The notes beneath the pieces are model-generated. The model ran no database searches and had not been told where the DNA came from. It saw only the letters and a list, made by a program, of their open reading frames with translations. Of a stretch of DNA of 64,000 bases, positions 35,324 through 45,654 are shown piece after piece. Source of the DNA: Acetobacter farinalis (GTDB lineage: Bacteria; Pseudomonadota; Alphaproteobacteria; Acetobacterales; Acetobacteraceae); the NCBI RefSeq assembly GCF_011516935.1, contig NZ_WOTF01000001.1, forward strand, positions 186,001 to 250,000, given 5' to 3'. The first letter of the stretch is position 1. Each line of letters opens with the position of its first letter. The position numbers were made by a program, and so were the translations under genes.

Positions 35324-35839
35324 ATGGGGCTGATCCGCGCAGTGTTTGATGCCGCCTTCCGGCAGGGGGGCGGGCAACGGCTCAAGCCCGTTGGGCCGCG
35401 CTGGCCGCTCCTGCTGTTCCATGTGGATACCGGGGGCTGCGGAGGCTGCGGGATGGAGCTGGAAGCGCTTTCCGCTGGCCCGTATGATCTTGAAGGGGCT
35501 GGTTTCGGCTTTGTGCAGACCCCGCGCTCTGCCGATGTCCTGCTCGTCACCGGGCCGCTCACCCGCACCATGGCGCCGGTTCTCGAAGCCGCATGGCAGG
35601 CTATGCCGAAGCCCAAAGGGCTGATCAGCGTGGGCGGCTGCGCCATGGATGGCGGGTATTTTTCCGAAAATTACGCCGTTCTTGGCGGGCTGGACCGCAA
35701 GGCGAGTATTGATCTTGTTATTCCCGGCTGCCCGCCATCCCCCCAGCAGGTGCTGGATGGACTATGTTCCCTGTTCGGGCAGCCGCCCCGACCCGTGAGC
35801 GGTGCTCAGGCCGAGGGGTCTTCTTCCACGTCTTCCTGA
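35324..35839 (+). CDS. HyfI/NuoB-like small subunit with intact [4Fe-4S] ligands
   Basis: A 171-residue protein of the NuoB / hydrogenase small subunit family, like HycG/HyfI. All four cluster cysteines are visible: C39 and C42 in VDTGGCGGCGMELEAL, C106 in SVGGCAMDGGYF and C136 in VIPGCPPSPQQVLDGL, so the proximal (N2-like) [4Fe-4S] cluster should form. AGGAAGGG precedes the ATG, 27 bases after the large-subunit stop. Its 3' end overlaps the convergent pssA by 34 bases. No ferredoxin-like HyfA/HyfH/NuoI gene follows. Confidence 0.9.
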   Translation: MGLIRAVFDAAFRQGGGQRLKPVGPRWPLLLFHVDTGGCGGCGMELEALSAGPYDLEGAGFGFVQTPRSADVLLVTGPLTRTMAPVLEAAWQAMPKPKGLISVGGCAMDGGYFSENYAVLGGLDRKASIDLVIPGCPPSPQQVLDGLCSLFGQPPRPVSGAQAEGSSSTSS

Positions 35840-36711
35840 AGGTCTTCAGCGGCTTTTTTCAGCTTGATGAAGCTCATGCGGCTCAGCGGCAGCAGGACCA
35901 TGTAAATCACCCCTGCGGCGGCCAGCGCGCCCCATGGGTCCGCCACCAGTACGGCGGTGTAAACCCCTGTGCCCAGCATAACCGGCAGAACATACTGCGC
36001 CGGAACCTTGAAGTTCTTGAAAGACCAGACAGGCAGGGTGGACACCAGCAGAAACGCCGTGCTGATCAGCGTAAAGGCGGGAAGCCAGGGCAGGCGTGTC
36101 AGCCGGTAGAGCCAGTCGATACCCAGCTTCTGTGCTTCCAGCCCGAGAAAAAGCGGAAACAGCGCCAGACCAGCCCCGGCGGGAGCCGGAACGCCGGTGA
36201 AAAAATTGCTGGCATATTTGGGCTTTTCTTCTTCGCCATCCAGCGTGGCGTTAAAGCGGGCCAGCCGCAGGGCCATACAGACCGTAAACATCAGGCACGG
36301 CAGGAAGGCATAGCGCCCGCCATCCTGAAGTGCCCAGAAAAACAGCAGGAAAGACGGGGCCACACCAAAGCAGACAAAGTCTGAAAGACTGTCAAACTCC
36401 GCGCCAAACCGCGTGGAGCCACGCAGCAGGCGGGCAATGCGCCCATCCAGCCCATCAATGAACGCAGAAAGCAGCAGGGCAACCCCGGCGGCCTGAAAGC
36501 GGCCTTCCACAGCAAAACGCATACCTGTCAGGCCGGAACACAGCCCCAGCATGGTCAGGATATTGGGGATCAGCCGGTTGAAGGACGGCCCGTGGATTTT
36601 GGTCCGCACCCGCCTGCGCAGGCGCTTGCGCCGCAGGCGGCGCGCGGCGTCCGGCGGTGTGGGGGAGGATGGGGCAGCCGGGAGCTGCGCAGGGTGCTGC
36701 GGATCTGTCAC
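35806..36711 (-). CDS. pssA: Phosphatidylserine synthase (CDP-alcohol phosphatidyltransferase)
   Basis: Makes phosphatidylserine from CDP-diacylglycerol and serine. The catalytic signature (DG..AR...G...D...D) is DGLDGRIARLLRGSTRFGAEFDSLSDF, within a protein of about eight hydrophobic segments. A basic, Pro-rich N-terminus (RRLRRKRLRRRVRTK) precedes the first helix. The start is taken as GTG 36711, five bases after the psd stop; a TTG at 36747 in the same frame would overlap psd. It is coupled downstream of psd, so substrate and product steps share one transcript. It is convergent with the HyfI-like gene. Confidence 0.93.
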   Translation of the reverse strand: MTDPQHPAQLPAAPSSPTPPDAARRLRRKRLRRRVRTKIHGPSFNRLIPNILTMLGLCSGLTGMRFAVEGRFQAAGVALLLSAFIDGLDGRIARLLRGSTRFGAEFDSLSDFVCFGVAPSFLLFFWALQDGGRYAFLPCLMFTVCMALRLARFNATLDGEEEKPKYASNFFTGVPAPAGAGLALFPLFLGLEAQKLGIDWLYRLTRLPWLPAFTLISTAFLLVSTLPVWSFKNFKVPAQYVLPVMLGTGVYTAVLVADPWGALAAAGVIYMVLLPLSRMSFIKLKKAAEDLQEDVEEDPSA

Positions 36712-36715
36712 GGGA

Positions 36716-37405
36716 TCAGAGGCGCGCCATGACAGTTTCCCCACCAACCATGGTCTGGCCAGCGGAAACCAGCGGTTCCACGCCCGGCGGCAGATACAGG
36801 TCCGTGCGGGAGCCGAAGCGGATCAGCCCGAAGCGTTCACCGGCTTCAACCTTCATGCCTTCAGAAACACTGCACACAATGCGGCGGGCAATCAGCCCGG
36901 CAATCTGCACCACAGCCAGCATCCGGCCATCGGGCAGGGTGAGGCTGAGGGCATTGCGCTCATTCAGTTCAGACGCCTTGTCCAGGCTGGCATTCAGGAA
37001 CTGGCCGGGATGGTAGGCAATGCGTGTGACCGTGCCTGCTGCGGGCATTCTGTTGATATGCACATCCAGCACGGACAGGAACGTGGCAATACGCCAGACC
37101 GGCGCGGTGCCCATGCCCAGCTCTGCGGGGGGCGCAATTTTTTCAACAGACACCACGCGGCCATCCGCCGGGGCCACGGCAACATCGCTCCGGGCCGGGG
37201 TGGTGCGTTCCGGGTCACGGAAGAAATACAGGCAGAACCCGAAGAACAGGCCGCTGGCCGTGCCGGCATGGCGCAGCAGCGGGCAGGAAAGCTTCTTGCC
37301 CAGAAAACGGGTGATCAGGGTGGTGGCACCCGAGGCCAGCAGGAAGGGCTTCGCTTCCGGGTGGGGGGGCGCCAGCACAAGTTTGAAAGAGTCGATCAGC
37401 GACAT
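36716..37405 (-). CDS. psd: Phosphatidylserine decarboxylase
   Basis: Pyruvoyl enzyme converting phosphatidylserine to phosphatidylethanolamine. The 229-residue protein is the short alphaproteobacterial form. The self-cleavage site is the GS pair in LIRFGSRTDLYLPPG near the C-terminus, which generates the pyruvoyl alpha chain. Other blocks are YFFRDPERTTP, VAPADGRVVSVE and FLSVLDVHINRMPAAG. Start ATG 37405 was chosen over the in-frame ATG six codons earlier because AGGA lies at suitable spacing before it. It is followed at once by pssA. Confidence 0.95.
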   Translation of the reverse strand: MSLIDSFKLVLAPPHPEAKPFLLASGATTLITRFLGKKLSCPLLRHAGTASGLFFGFCLYFFRDPERTTPARSDVAVAPADGRVVSVEKIAPPAELGMGTAPVWRIATFLSVLDVHINRMPAAGTVTRIAYHPGQFLNASLDKASELNERNALSLTLPDGRMLAVVQIAGLIARRIVCSVSEGMKVEAGERFGLIRFGSRTDLYLPPGVEPLVSAGQTMVGGETVMARL

Positions 37406-37439
37406 GGAGAGGTCCTCACGCAAAAGGCCGGAACATGGG

Positions 37440-37474
37440 AAGAAAACAGGGGACCATGCGAGATGTTCCCCTGT
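37440..37474 (-). terminator. alaS terminator
   Basis: On the minus strand ACAGGGGA pairs with TCCCCTGT (37467-37474 with 37446-37453) around a 13-base loop, followed by TTTTCT. It lies 13 bases beyond the alaS stop and 35 bases upstream of the psd start. Confidence 0.8.
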
Positions 37475-37486
37475 GCCGGAGCAGGA

Positions 37487-40132
<2,646 letters not shown>

Positions 40133-40338
40133 GGCGTGAGGCAGACGGTCCTGAAACTGGTTGGGCGCGTGATCTCCCGTGCCAGCACCGCACACCGGAA
40201 CATTCCGGAAGGGGCTGACGCAGGAAAAGTCCTCACGGCCAGGCGGAAAGCGGAAAGGCTTCTTTAACCCACGCCAGATGTAGCGCACCCGGCGCGGCTC
40301 TGAAAGGGGTTAGCACGCGGGGCGGGGTGAACAGGGCG
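40133..40338 (-). other. Spacer between the GtrA-family gene and alaS
   Basis: About 206 bases upstream of alaS. It must hold the alaS promoter unless alaS is read through from the GtrA gene. I see no hairpin with a T tract and no convincing small gene. Confidence 0.4.
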
Positions 40339-40938
40339 TTATGGTGTCTTGGTGGGGTTTTTGGGTGACGATGGAAAGGAGACGGCATCTTCCGCCAGTT
40401 CCAGCACAGAGGCTGGGGGCTTTTCCCGAAAAACCATTTTCTGGCTGAGATTGAAGTTGGCGAACAGCCCTGCCAGAGAGCCGGCCGCCAGGGCAAGAAC
40501 CGGATACGTCACGCAGAGCGGCACGGTGTAGAACAGGGTGTAAACCGTGCCCCGGTTCAGCAGAAAGCCGAAGCTGTTGGCCAGAAGAAAGCGCAGCCAT
40601 TGCAGCACCGGGTGGTCATGCGCGCCAGCTCCCTTGAATGTCCAGAGGCGGTTGAGCGCCCAGTTCAGGGTTGCCGCGACAAAATAGGCCACAAGCGTTG
40701 CAACCGTAAGCCCGAGCAGCGGGCGCAGGGCGTAAACCGTGGCGGAATCCCAGACAAGACCAAGCGAGCCGACTATGCCGAATTTCAGAAGGCGCGCCAG
40801 TTTGGCCCTGCGGGCGGAAGCCGGAGCCGCAGGCTGGGGTTCGACTGGAGCCGAGGCTTCAGAAGGCGCTTTGAGTGTGGCGGAGGGGGGCGGGCTTGAA
40901 AGGGGCACGGGTAATCCCTTGAAAGGGGCGGGAGGCAC
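40339..40938 (-). CDS. GtrA-family membrane protein (putative polyprenyl-glycan flippase)
   Basis: A 199-residue protein with a disordered Pro/Ala-rich N-terminus of ~45 residues and four membrane helices of the GtrA family: LLKFGIVGSLGLVWDSATVYAL, ATLVAYFVAATLNWALNRLWTF, FLLANSFGFLLNRGTVYTLFY and the last helix followed by FNLSQKMVF. The conserved N-x-x-L-N-R-x-W-T-F signature is clear. GtrA proteins move lipid-linked sugars or act in cell-wall glycan transfer; the partner is not nearby. The GTG at 40938 lies only a few bases beyond the ompA terminator, so an internal start or transcriptional read-through is likely. Confidence 0.88.
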   Translation of the reverse strand: MPPAPFKGLPVPLSSPPPSATLKAPSEASAPVEPQPAAPASARRAKLARLLKFGIVGSLGLVWDSATVYALRPLLGLTVATLVAYFVAATLNWALNRLWTFKGAGAHDHPVLQWLRFLLANSFGFLLNRGTVYTLFYTVPLCVTYPVLALAAGSLAGLFANFNLSQKMVFREKPPASVLELAEDAVSFPSSPKNPTKTP

Positions 40939-40943
40939 AGGGC

Positions 40944-40976
40944 AAAAAAAAGGGGCACCCGAAGGTACCCCTTTTT
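40944..40976 (-). terminator. Strong rho-independent terminator of the OmpA-family gene
   Basis: On the minus strand GGGGTACC - TTCG - GGTGCCCC (40952-40971) forms a near-perfect eight-base-pair stem (one T-G pair) with a UUCG tetraloop, followed by eight T. The complementary side also carries T5, so it works in both directions. Confidence 0.97.
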
Positions 40977-40998
40977 CCGATCACGAGGAACCGGTCGA

Positions 40999-42141
40999 TT
41001 AGTGGAGGATGATTTCCACGCGACGGTTCTGCGGTTCACGGGTGTTCGGGCCGGTCGGCACCAGCGGCTTGGATTCACCATAACCGTGGATGTCGATCGC
41101 GCTGGCCGGAACGCCGTCACGGATCAGTTCAGCCTTCACGCTGTTAGCACGACGCAGGGACAGGCCCAGGTTGTACTTCGCACCGCGGGGGCCGGGGTGA
41201 GCAGCGGAGTTATCGGTGTAGCCGTTAACTTCGATGCGGGTCGTCTGAACGTGGGTGGAAGCCTGAGCAGCTTCTGCCACGATCTGGCGGGCGCGTGCCG
41301 TCAGAGCAGACTTATCCCAGTCGAAGAACACCAGGTAGGAGCGAGCCGGCAGCGGAGCCGGAGCAGCAACAACCGGAGCAACCGGCGGCGGCGGCGGAGC
41401 CGTGTCGAAGGCATAACGCAGGCCCAGAATGAACTGGTGGTTGAAGCGGTGATCGAAGTTCGTGTTGCCACGACCATGAGCGCCGTTTGCGTAGTTAGCC
41501 GTGGAGGTGAAGGAACCATCGGTGAAGGAGCCAGGCTGGCCGATCATCCGGTATTCCGTGGTCACCTGCAGACCCGGGATGCCCGTGTCATAAGCTGCAC
41601 CGACGATGCCCTGGTAGGCGAAACCACCGTTCGTGCCACCCAGACGGCTCACGTTGCCGTTGGTGAAGCTTGTGGTTGTCGGGTTGTAGTGCTGCCACAG
41701 GTAACCGGCACCAACACCAACAAACGGAGTGACAGGTGCGTCAATACCGAACTGCTTCAGGTCGATATCATACAGCACGTTCACGAAACCGCCGTAGGAC
41801 TGGTCGCTGCCGCGGGTACGACCCGGAACAGACGTGCCACCCTGGTGGTTGATGTTGGAGTAGTTATACACGCCTTCGATTTCAGCGCGCAGGCCGTTGC
41901 CGAAGCCCCAGCCGAATGCACCGAAGCCGGTGAAGCCAGTGCCATGACGGAACTGGGAAGAAGTGGTGTTCTGTGAGCTGTCAGCACCGCCGGCGAAACC
42001 GGAAGTGTGAGCATGCTGATTCTGCACCAGGTTATAACCACCGCCCAGATCAACATAAGGGCCAGTGATCGTGGTGGCGAATGCGGCCGCCGGAGCCGCT
42101 GCCATCAGTGTCGTTGCAAGTAACGCCGTGCGGAGACGCAT
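40999..42141 (-). CDS. OmpA-family outer membrane protein
   Basis: A 380-residue exported protein: signal peptide of about 22 residues (MRLRTALLATTLMAAAPAAAFA), an eight-strand-type beta-barrel region (alternating aromatic segments, GAFGWGFGNGLRAEIEGVYNYSN, FVGVGAGYLWQHY), a Pro-rich hinge (APPPPPVAPVVAAPAP), and a C-terminal OmpA peptidoglycan-binding domain (EVNGYTDNSAAHPGPRGAKYNLGLSLRRANSVK ... IHGYGESKPLVPT ... NRRVEI in outline). It links the outer membrane to peptidoglycan. The codons are strongly biased to one set (for example AACCGG, GCAGC runs), which suggests high expression, as does the strong terminator. GAGGA precedes the ATG. Confidence 0.95.
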   Translation of the reverse strand: MRLRTALLATTLMAAAPAAAFATTITGPYVDLGGGYNLVQNQHAHTSGFAGGADSSQNTTSSQFRHGTGFTGFGAFGWGFGNGLRAEIEGVYNYSNINHQGGTSVPGRTRGSDQSYGGFVNVLYDIDLKQFGIDAPVTPFVGVGAGYLWQHYNPTTTSFTNGNVSRLGGTNGGFAYQGIVGAAYDTGIPGLQVTTEYRMIGQPGSFTDGSFTSTANYANGAHGRGNTNFDHRFNHQFILGLRYAFDTAPPPPPVAPVVAAPAPLPARSYLVFFDWDKSALTARARQIVAEAAQASTHVQTTRIEVNGYTDNSAAHPGPRGAKYNLGLSLRRANSVKAELIRDGVPASAIDIHGYGESKPLVPTGPNTREPQNRRVEIILH

Positions 42142-42478
42142 TTTTTCGTCCTCAATATTTCATCTGTTCGACTCTAGCCGCCAACCATTCAGCGGTCAGA
42201 CCCAGCAAGATGCCTAAAGCCGTATAAAACGATAGGTTCCAAAATAGAAACCCGAAGCTTTGTGCTCTTGGCGATTAGAAGCCATAGCTGTGTTTTCTTT
42301 GCAACAGTTCATTTCGGTTTCCCATAATGCGTCTGTTGCATACTCAGCTCTTCAGGGTGTGTCTGTATGACACACCCACTCTCCTGGAGCACATGCCGCG
42401 CTTCTCTCGTGTCTCAATAAGGCGGAATTGCGGCAAGGCACCATAATCATGGTGAAGTCTTTGTTTTTCTGGCTGTTT
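42142..42478 (-). promoter_or_regulatory. Long leader/promoter region of the OmpA-family gene
   Basis: This 337-base gap between aroK-aroB and ompA is relatively AT-rich. It contains a perfect hairpin at 42355-42377 (GGGTGTGTC / GACACACCC, five-base loop) about 100 bases after the aroKB stop, which has no T tract. The rest is unremarkable. Its length suggests a 5' UTR with room for small-RNA control, common for porins, but I cannot show this. No gene-like frame is seen. Confidence 0.45.
42355..42377. other. Perfect nine-base-pair hairpin between aroKB and ompA
   Basis: GGGTGTGTC (42355-42363), loop TGTAT, GACACACCC (42369-42377). There is no T-run on either side, so it is more like an operator or an RNA-stabilising structure than a canonical terminator. 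Confidence 0.6.
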
Positions 42479-44215
42479 TCAAGGGGTGCAGCCATCTTCC
42501 AGCAGGATTTCCCGCACCAGTTCAGCCGGGACATCCTGGCTGGTAAAGGCCTTTCCGATTCCGCGAGCCAGAACAAAAGACAGGCGTCCGTCCTGCATTT
42601 TCTTGTCGCGCTGCATATGTGCCATCAGATCTGCTACGCGAAAGCTGTATGGCAGGTCACTAATACTTGCAGGCATCTTTAAAAGCCGCAGGTGCGCCGT
42701 TACGCGTTCAAGGTCTTCCTGCGGGCAGACTCCCAGCCTGACGGAGAGTGCGAAGGCGAGCCGTAACCCGATTGAAACGCCTTCTCCGTGCAGCAGGCGG
42801 CCATCATAGCCGAGCTCGGCCTCCAGAGCGTGTCCGAAAGTATGGCCCAGATTGAGCAGGGCGCGGCCATTGCTGCTCTGTTCCTCACGTTCATCAGCCG
42901 CCACCACGCGCGCCTTGAAGGCGCAGGCCTGCCGCACGGCTTCCGTCAGGGCCTCGGGCTCCGCAGCCAGAACGGAGTCTCCATGGCGTTCGCACCATTC
43001 GAACAGGTCCGGGGAGCCAAGCAGTCCGGCTTTCACGATTTCCGCATAGCCAGCCACCAGTTCCCTGTGCGGAAGGGTGCTGAGTGCGGAAACATCGGCC
43101 AGCACGCACAGCGGCTGATGGAACGCGCCAAGCAGGTTCTTGCCCCAGCGGGTGTTGATGCCGGTTTTGCCGCCCACGGAAGAATCGACCTGAGAAAGCA
43201 GGGTTGTGGGAATCTGTACAAAGGGCAGGCCGCGCAGGGTGGTGGCCGCCACAAAACCTGCCAGATCTCCCACCACACCGCCGCCAAGGGCGATGATGGT
43301 GGTGCGCCGCTCCACGCCTTCTTCCAGAATCGCATCGGTCAGGCGTTCATAGGTGCTCAGGGATTTGGACTGTTCGCCCGGCGGGACGGTCAGGGCGCGG
43401 AAGGCAATACCGGTTTCGCGCAGGGAATCCTGCAGGGTGGGCAGATAGAGGGCCGCCACGGTTTCATCTGTAATAATGACAACCTTTTTCTGCGGCAGCA
43501 CCGGAGCCAGCAGCGCGCCGGCCCGGCTGATCAGGTTGGTGCCGATCACAACATCATAAGATGTATGCTCAAGGGCTACCGGCAGGCGCACCGGCCTGCG
43601 GGAGAGAGCCAGGCTTTCAATCACCCGGGTGGTGCTATGGTCCACGTTGTGGTCTCCGCAATCAACAATAACATCGGCTTCCGCATAGATGGGGTGGCGC
43701 ACTGTCATCAGGCGCGCCAGCACATCGCGTGGGGAGGCATCATTCAGAAGGGGGCGGTGGGTCCGGCCCTGCACGCGCCGCAGCAGCACCGGCAGCGGGC
43801 AGCGCAGCCAGACCGATATGGCGCGCTCACGCACCAGCGTGCGTGTTTCCGTATTCATGAAGGCACCGCCGCCGGTGGCCAGAACCATGGGCGGCCCTTC
43901 CAGCAGGCGGCGGATCACGCGGCGTTCGCCATCGCGGAAGGCGGCTTCGCCATACAGGCGGAACACGTCGCTTACGGAGCAGCCTGCCGCGCGTTCTATT
44001 TCCACGTCAGCGTCAACAAAAGGCAGGCCAAGCCGTGTGGCCAGACGGCGGCCAATGGTGGTTTTGCCAGCGCCCATCAGGCCAACAAGAACAATGCTGC
44101 GTCCGGAGGGCGGCAGGGCACTGGTTGCGGGCCAGCGCCCCACACGTTCCAGATCAAGGGGAATCGGTGGGCTTTCCGCAGCGTCGGGGGGTGGGTACGA
44201 GATACGTGATGACAT
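42479..44215 (-). CDS. aroKB: Bifunctional shikimate kinase / 3-dehydroquinate synthase
   Basis: One reading frame fuses two shikimate-pathway enzymes. Residues ~35-205 are shikimate kinase: Walker [48 protein letters not shown] and the lid [10 protein letters not shown]. Residues ~215-578 are 3-dehydroquinate synthase: [58 protein letters not shown] and the zinc-ligand region [12 protein letters not shown]...LHGEGVSIG. Catalytic motifs of both halves are intact. AroB makes dehydroquinate and AroK acts three steps later, so they are not consecutive. I chose ATG 44215; an upstream in-frame ATG at 44254 would leave almost no room for the divergent gene's promoter. Confidence 0.97.
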   Translation of the reverse strand: MSSRISYPPPDAAESPPIPLDLERVGRWPATSALPPSGRSIVLVGLMGAGKTTIGRRLATRLGLPFVDADVEIERAAGCSVSDVFRLYGEAAFRDGERRVIRRLLEGPPMVLATGGGAFMNTETRTLVRERAISVWLRCPLPVLLRRVQGRTHRPLLNDASPRDVLARLMTVRHPIYAEADVIVDCGDHNVDHSTTRVIESLALSRRPVRLPVALEHTSYDVVIGTNLISRAGALLAPVLPQKKVVIITDETVAALYLPTLQDSLRETGIAFRALTVPPGEQSKSLSTYERLTDAILEEGVERRTTIIALGGGVVGDLAGFVAATTLRGLPFVQIPTTLLSQVDSSVGGKTGINTRWGKNLLGAFHQPLCVLADVSALSTLPHRELVAGYAEIVKAGLLGSPDLFEWCERHGDSVLAAEPEALTEAVRQACAFKARVVAADEREEQSSNGRALLNLGHTFGHALEAELGYDGRLLHGEGVSIGLRLAFALSVRLGVCPQEDLERVTAHLRLLKMPASISDLPYSFRVADLMAHMQRDKKMQDGRLSFVLARGIGKAFTSQDVPAELVREILLEDGCTP

Positions 44216-44278
44216 GAAAGGCAGCTTACCATAGAGCAGGGAGAACGTACTCATTCAGATATCATGGAGCCAAACCGT

Positions 44279-44659
44279 ATGAACCGCATGGTTCTTGTTG
44301 CTGCCGCTGTTGTTTGTGTTGCCCTGCTTGGGGGGATTGCCGCCCTTGGTCTTTCCGGTCATCCGCCGGTGCCGCAGCCCGTGCATCGGGACATCCCCGT
44401 GGCGGCTCCGCCTGCCGCAGCCCCGGCGGCCGCACTGGTAGCGGCCCCGCCCGCAGGCCCCGCCGTGGTGCCGTCCGCAGGCCAGCCCGCAGCCCCGGCA
44501 CCTTCGGCTGCGGCTCTTGTCCCTGCGGCACCGTCCGGCCCGGTTGTTGTGAGCACACCGGTGGCCCCGGCCGCCGCGACACCTGCCGCGCCTGCCCCGG
44601 CTGGTGCTGCACCTGCTGCCGCTCCTGCTCCTGTCCCGGCGGCGCCCGCGCATCCGTGA
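44279..44659 (+). CDS. Small Ala/Pro-rich membrane-anchored protein
   Basis: A 126-residue protein starting MNRMVLVAAAVVCVALLGGIAALGL, a single membrane segment or signal, followed by ~100 residues that are almost entirely Ala, Pro and Val. I recognise no family. The tail resembles extended spacer sequences of periplasmic proteins. GGAG at 44266-44269 lies nine bases before ATG 44279, favouring this start over ATG 44264. Its stop overlaps the xerD GTG start (GTGA), so it is coupled to xerD translation. Low complexity means the call rests on the start signal and the overlap. Confidence 0.55.
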   Translation: MNRMVLVAAAVVCVALLGGIAALGLSGHPPVPQPVHRDIPVAAPPAAAPAAALVAAPPAGPAVVPSAGQPAAPAPSAAALVPAAPSGPVVVSTPVAPAAATPAAPAPAGAAPAAAPAPVPAAPAHP

Positions 44660-45594
44660 GCACGGCGGCACGCGGCACAGATCTGTTTCTGGAAATGCTG
44701 GCGGCTGAACGGGCCGCCGCTCCGAACACTCTGGCCGCGTATACGGCAGATCTGACCTGCTGTGAGGACTCTCTGGCCGCTCAGGGCGAATCCCTGATGC
44801 AGGCCAGTGCCGCCGGTCTGGCGGCGTGGGTGGCGGAGATGGGCCGCAGCGGCCAGTCCCGCCGCACCGTGGCCCGCAGGCTTTCCTGCATCAAGCAGTT
44901 CTATCTGTTTCTGCTGCGTGAAGGGCTGCGGCAGGATAACCCGGCGGCGCATCTGGATGCGCCCCGGCCCGAAGCCTCCCTGCCGCATTTTCTCTCCGAA
45001 TCGGAAGTCGTGGCGTTGATTGACGCCTGTGCCGTCCCGCCCGCTGCTTCGGAGGCGAAGCAGCGCCGGGGCCTGGTGGCGCGTGCGGCGCTGGAACTGC
45101 TCTATGCGTCTGGCTTGCGTATTTCAGAACTGCTCTCCCTGCCGCGTGATGCGCTTGCAGGAGAGCGGCAGATGCTGGTGGTGCGCGGGAAGGGCGGGCG
45201 GGAGCGGCTGGTGCCGTTGTCCGCCAGTGCGCGGGAGGCCGCGCAGGCGCTGCTTGCGCAGGACGCCCCCAGAGCCAGCCCGTATCTGTTCCCCGGGCGT
45301 GACTCGAAAAAACCGCTGACCCGGCAGGCATTTGACAAGATTCTTTATGAGGTCGGGCTTCAAGCCGGGCTGGACCCCACCCGGCTTTCCCCACATGTGC
45401 TGCGGCACTCCTTCGCCACGCACCTGCTGGCGCACGGAGCGGACCTGAGAGCCTTGCAGATGCTGCTTGGGCACGCGGATATCGCCACCACGCAGATCTA
45501 TACGCACGTGCAGACTGAGCGGCTGAAACAGGCCGTGGAGTCCTTCCATCCGCTGGCATCGGAGAGGGCCGGGCAGGGTGAAAAAACAGGTTAA
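44656..45594 (+). CDS. xerD: Tyrosine recombinase XerD
   Basis: Site-specific recombinase that, with XerC, resolves chromosome dimers at dif near the division septum. The 312-residue protein starts at GTG 44656. It has an N-terminal SAM-like core-binding domain (RAAAPNTLAAYTADL...RRLSCIKQFYLFLLREG) and the catalytic domain. The catalytic residues are visible: Arg in YASGLRISELLSL, Lys in VRGKGGRERLVPL, HxxR in SPHVLRHSFATHLL, His in LLGHADIATTQIYTHV and the nucleophilic Tyr in the same block. The number of residues and absence of mobile-element genes nearby argue for housekeeping XerD rather than an integrase. Confidence 0.93.
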   Translation: MSTAARGTDLFLEMLAAERAAAPNTLAAYTADLTCCEDSLAAQGESLMQASAAGLAAWVAEMGRSGQSRRTVARRLSCIKQFYLFLLREGLRQDNPAAHLDAPRPEASLPHFLSESEVVALIDACAVPPAASEAKQRRGLVARAALELLYASGLRISELLSLPRDALAGERQMLVVRGKGGRERLVPLSASAREAAQALLAQDAPRASPYLFPGRDSKKPLTRQAFDKILYEVGLQAGLDPTRLSPHVLRHSFATHLLAHGADLRALQMLLGHADIATTQIYTHVQTERLKQAVESFHPLASERAGQGEKTG

Positions 45595-45654
45595 ACGACA
45601 CACCATGCACGAAGTGGCTTGGTTTTACGTGTGACTGTGCTATCCGCTTGGCCC

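Noticed and set aside
28689..35839. A functional formate hydrogenlyase or [NiFe] hydrogenase
   Set aside because: The large subunit lacks the L1/L2 cysteines; no maturation genes or formate dehydrogenase are in the window.
28689..35839. The organism's Complex I (nuo operon)
   Set aside because: Gene set and order (B, C, E, F, G, I of hydrogenase-4 type, with a NuoC-NuoD fusion last) do not match nuoA-N; NuoE, F, G, I and J are missing.
36712..36747. Upstream TTG start for pssA
   Set aside because: It would overlap psd by more than 30 bases; GTG 36711 directly after the psd stop is simpler, though not proven.
44656..45594. Phage or island integrase
   Set aside because: Length, motifs and position beside accA fit housekeeping XerD; no tRNA target, direct repeats or mobile-element genes nearby.
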